Shown piece after piece: positions 61,458 through 64,000 of a stretch of DNA of 64,000 nt. The stretch is from JACTOJ01 sp032335695. Its GTDB lineage: Bacteria; Bacillota; Clostridia; Clostridiales; Clostridiaceae. The notes under the pieces were generated by a model. It did no database searches. It was not told the origin of the DNA and worked only from the letters and a program-made list of their open reading frames with translations. The stretch covers positions 45,934 through 109,933 of the forward strand of contig NZ_JACTOJ010000018.1 in NCBI RefSeq assembly GCF_032335695.1. The letters are read 5' to 3'. A program made the translations under genes and the position numbers. How positions within the stretch are numbered: position 1 is the first letter of the stretch; the number at the start of each line of letters is the position of its first letter.

Positions 61458-61477
61458 CAGCATTATTGAATAGTTAC
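61432..61477. repeat. 46-bp palindromic repeat, left copy
   Basis: GTAACTATTCAATA and its exact complement, separated by 18 nt. A copy differing at one central base lies at 62664-62709. Confidence 0.8.
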
Positions 61478-61481
61478 CACA

Positions 61482-62345
61482 TTAATGACTCTTTATCTCC
61501 TTTTTTAGTTCCAATATTTCATCCTCATTTAATCCTGTTATTTCGCTAATAAATGAAACATCTGCACCTTTAAGCAATGCATTTTTAGCAATTTCCTTAT
61601 TTCTTTCTGTTTTACCTTCTTCTCTTGCACCCTCAATCATACTTTTCTCATCCAGTATCTTCTTCATTCTAAGCTCTGCAAGCCTCACCGTTTCCGGATC
61701 TCTGCTTAGCATATCTAGAACCGTTATTGCCTTCTTTATTTCTGGTTCTCCCATTTCTACCACCTCCATTACTTCTTTTCTAGGTTCGGTTAAAAATGCA
61801 AGCCATTTATTTAAGCTGCTATTTAGCTCTGGTTTTTCGTCTAAATACTTTGGAAGCTCCACAAAATGTATCTCTAGCAAGTCTGTCAGCCTAAGCTTTT
61901 CATCGTCCTCATACAAATGGTACACGGAATGATATTTCTTTATATCTATATAGTTAAAATTAAGTATATTTATCGTTATGGTCTTATTTAGATTTTTATA
62001 GTTTTCCCCTTTTTTTATCTGATTAGAATACAATCTAGACCAGTAAAATAAAGTCCTGTTTATCATATTATATCTGTTTATTAGCTGAATTTCTACATTT
62101 ATATGAATTCCTTTTTCAGTTATTACTCTTACATCTAATATGCCTATTTTATCGTCTACCGCTTATATATCTGATAGCTTTGTGTCCACATATTCTATAT
62201 GCTCTATTTTTTCTTTTTCTGTTCTCTCAAGCAACGCATTTAAAAAGCTTTTTAGGATATCTTCATTTTCTGGGCTTCCGAATATCTTTTGAAATACTAC
62301 ATCATTTTTAGGGTCAAGAAGCATTTTATCATATTCTAAATCCAT
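61482..62345 (-). pseudogene. Rpn family recombination-promoting nuclease (PDDEXK_2), broken by one stop codon
   Basis: One continuous frame of 288 codons with a single TAA at 62161-62163. N-terminus: LLDPKNDVVFQKIFGSPENE and ILKSFLNALL. After the stop: VDDKIGILDVRV, then EKGIHINVEIQLINRYNM with the D...E-x-Q nuclease residues, RTLFYWSRLYSNQIKKGENY, and a helical C-terminus with SRDPETVRLAELRMK and repeated Glu/Lys. This is the Rpn/putative-transposase family. The nonsense codon falls just before the catalytic region. Confidence 0.82.
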
Positions 62346-62413
62346 TCTATCACTCCTTCATCTGTAATATTTCACATAAACTATTAGTTTTATGCTATAA
62401 ACAATAATTTAAT

Positions 62414-62689
62414 TTGCTTTATCACTTTTTAGGACAAGTTGAGCGTGGTATAAAAAAGCCTACTATAGACACTTTAGAGAAAATAGTTAATTCCTTAGAA
62501 ATAACCTTTCAAGAACTGTTTGATTTTGAAAATAGAATTGATAAAAGAGAAAAGTCTACTGTAATTGATAAGCTTACTTTTGAATTGAATACACGCTCTG
62601 AGGAAGAACAGGCAATCATTTATGACTTGGTAAAACAAATCCTTAAATTTAGGGATAAAAATAGTAACTATTCAATATTCACTAGCTAG
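62414..62689 (+). pseudogene. XRE regulator, C-terminal part without the start of its DNA-binding domain
   Basis: Reads FLGQVERGIKKPTIDTLEKI, VNSLEITFQELFDFENRIDK and SEEEQAIIYDLVKQILKF, i.e. the last helix of an XRE helix-turn-helix plus dimerisation tail, ending in repeat-encoded NSNYSIFTS. FLGQVERGIK is shared with the N-terminal half at 61293-61457. The only start is a TTG with no ribosome site. Confidence 0.65.
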
Positions 62690-62709
62690 CAGCATTATTG
62701 AATAGTTAC
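62664..62709. repeat. 46-bp palindromic repeat, right copy
   Basis: Same 14-bp arms as the copy at 61432-61477. On the minus strand TATTTTTATC follows, so it could terminate the DUF960 gene, whose last codons it encodes. Confidence 0.8.
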
Positions 62710-62971
62710 CACAATCTATTATATATATTTTAGCATTAATAGTGTCTTTAGCTGTTATTATAAATTCTTCTTTAAACTCTGGTTTTTCTTGAAAATGTAT
62801 AATCTTTTGCTTTTTAACTCCATCTTGAGTAATCTCACATAATTCAAATACTTGTAAATAGTCTTTTTCTTTCACCTCCATAATTTCTATTGTATACCAT
62901 AGAAAATTTTGTAGGAACTCTGGAATTGCTTCTGTAATGCCCTTTGTCACATATTTAATACCTTTAAACAT
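62672..62971 (-). CDS. DUF960 family protein
   Basis: 99 residues. YVTKGITEAIPEFLQNFLWY then EKDYLQVFELCEI and IHFQEKPEFKEEFII match DUF960 proteins found on phages, plasmids and integrative elements. The last dozen residues (GNYSIMLLASEY) come from the palindromic repeat, so the natural C-terminus was replaced after KIYIID. ATG preceded by AAAGGTGGA. Function unknown; neighbour of the RadC-like remnant. Confidence 0.75.
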   Translation of the reverse strand: MFKGIKYVTKGITEAIPEFLQNFLWYTIEIMEVKEKDYLQVFELCEITQDGVKKQKIIHFQEKPEFKEEFIITAKDTINAKIYIIDCGNYSIMLLASEY

Positions 62972-63024
62972 AAATATTATCCACCTTTCAAAGTATGGGA
63001 AACGCCCATATTTTTTTATTTATT

Positions 63025-63315
63025 TTAGTTTATATAGCACCCTTTTCTTTTAAGCTGATATATCTGTGTATCTAAGGAGCATACTATAAGCTGTTCCCTG
63101 TCAGAGTCTTCTAAAAATTCCTTCACAAGCTCATATGCATCATTAGGTGAGTTTACCCTTCGGTTTCGATAAAGCATGCTTGATTCCTTATTCATTTTTA
63201 TCGATACTATATCAACTCTTTTGCTTCTTAGATTTTTAGAAGTATTAATGATTCTATGTTCCTTATAATCACTATCTTTACACTCTTTTTTACTGCTATA
63301 ATCGTATTTAATCAT
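63025..63315 (-). pseudogene. RadC-like JAB-domain protein, truncated
   Basis: 96 residues as read. KRVDIVSIKMNKESSMLYRN, RRVNSPNDAYELVKEFLEDS and REQLIVCSLDT match the N-terminal part of plasmid/ICE RadC-like proteins. Where these continue with the metal-binding H-x-H region, this one ends after 13 unrelated residues. The JAMM catalytic residues are absent. Good ribosome site (AGAGGAA). Confidence 0.7.
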
Positions 63316-63486
63316 TTCTATTCCTCTTTATTTTCATTTTCTATTTTGTACAGTTTTTCTTATTTATTTTAATTAAATTAAATCCATATGAAAATCCCGC
63401 CACAAAACATGTGATGGGACAAACCGTTCTTATTAAGTTTTATCTATTTGATTTATTAAAAAGTAAATATTCGTTTTAATAAATAA

Positions 63487-63813
63487 TCATTTATTTTTTA
63501 GTCTAAGCAAAACTTTCTTCATTACTGGAACTACTACAACCATAAGCGCAACTCCTATCATCATTAAAATAAGATTATCTAAATACATACCGATAAAGCT
63601 TATAATTAATGGAGTTCCCAATATTAATAATCCCAATGCAGCCAAGAAATACTTTAAAAATATTAATGCAGTTATAAGTATTAACAATATAATTATTAAT
63701 GCACCAACCATAATAGTACTAGCATTTACACCGTATTTATTTATTAATACTTTATCAACAGCTATTCCTAAAAAAACTCCTATTATACTTACTATCCTTA
63801 ATATCTTTTCCAT
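63487..63813 (-). CDS. Small integral membrane protein of unknown function
   Basis: 108 residues, about four membrane segments (about 8-25, 35-52, 55-75, 80-100), basic C-terminus KKVLLRLKNK. ATG preceded by GGGAGGTAAAC. I do not recognise the family. Stands alone between the RadC-like remnant and the probable IS end. Confidence 0.6.
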   Translation of the reverse strand: MEKILRIVSIIGVFLGIAVDKVLINKYGVNASTIMVGALIIILLILITALIFLKYFLAALGLLILGTPLIISFIGMYLDNLILMMIGVALMVVVVPVMKKVLLRLKNK

Positions 63814-63885
63814 TGTTTACCTCCCATAATACCAATCTTTTATTGCAGATGCTGTTCTAGCTATAAGAACTTTACACCTTCAGAA

Positions 63886-64000
63886 TACGAATCATAACCA
63901 CCGGCTTAGCCGGTGGTTTGCTCAGCCCTATAAGGGCCTATTACTGGCTGGGCTGAAAGCCCTCTGAATCAGTCTGCCAATCGCATATTTTCCCATGCAG
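63886..64000. mobile_element. Probable end of an IS200/IS605 element (continues beyond window)
   Basis: AACCACCGGC-TTA-GCCGGTGGTT hairpin at 63896-63918, followed by TTGCTCAGCCCTATAAGGGC and further short GGGCTG/CAGCCC stems. The GAATACGAATCATAACCACC start and this hairpin succession resemble subterminal ends of IS200/IS605 elements as I remember them. No transposase is inside the window. Confidence 0.5.

Noticed and set aside
61432..62709. The two 46-bp repeats considered as a CRISPR array or attachment sites
   Set aside because: Only two copies 1.2 kb apart, palindromic, no spacers, no cas or integrase gene.

Overview
The window is AT-rich DNA from a low-GC Firmicute, most likely Clostridium sensu stricto or a close relative. 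Pointers are strong GGAGG ribosome sites with many TTG/GTG starts, a SigI/RsgI pair, a T-box in front of argS, a clostridial-type cellobiose phosphorylase, a secreted cyclodextrin glucanotransferase, a family I.5 lipase and a membrane pyrophosphatase. No rRNA, tRNA or CRISPR array is visible. Most of the window is chromosomal core or niche-adaptation genes; the last 4.5 kb is a graveyard of mobile and toxin genes.

Layout. 1-1.84 kb: an ABC-F ribosome-protection-type gene (cut by the left edge) behind a long leader with a 48-codon upstream ORF and two terminators, which looks like antibiotic-sensing attenuation. 2-5.5 kb: a small secreted protein resembling the lactococcin 972 group, followed by two MacB/FtsX-like permeases and an ABC ATPase. 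5.5-15.6 kb: Nudix hydrolase, AraC regulator, M3 peptidase, SNF2 helicase, WYL regulator and MATE exporter. 15.9-23.4 kb: three membrane glycosyltransferases plus a two-component system; 11-bp-period TATGTGA direct repeats sit upstream of all of them and suggest one autoregulated regulon. 23.5-24.8 kb: an IS1595-like element whose transposase ORF is intact but appears to lack catalytic residues. 24.8-31.4 kb: Nudix, cellobiose phosphorylase with its LacI regulator and operators, and CGTase with its own operator.

31.5-37.5 kb: Nudix, then a sigma factor fused to a large C-terminal region followed by two half-size ABC exporters. 37.5-39.7 kb: D-aminopeptidase, DUF402 protein, methyltransferase. 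39.7-42.7 kb: SigI/RsgI with matching CCC(C/T)C-A-tract / CGTA promoters in front of both sigI and a divergently placed lipoprotein/secreted-protein operon. 42.7-42.9 kb: a candidate small RNA with a palindrome over its -35 box. 43-50 kb: MocR regulator, ddl, nitroreductase, short-chain dehydrogenase, M16 peptidase. 50.2-54.5 kb: SpoIID-like protein, then T-box and argS with a palindromic repeat inserted between them. 54.5-59.4 kb: lipase behind twin operators, a luxE/luxC-like locus destroyed by a larger copy of the same repeat, and a K+-independent-type H+-pyrophosphatase. 59.6-63.8 kb: remnants of an acetyltransferase, an Rhs toxin with a surviving immunity-like gene, two broken XRE regulators, an Rpn nuclease with a nonsense codon, DUF960 and a truncated RadC-like gene. 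The right edge carries what looks like the end of an IS200/IS605 element.

All functional calls are from reading motifs and remembered family sequences; no searches were run.
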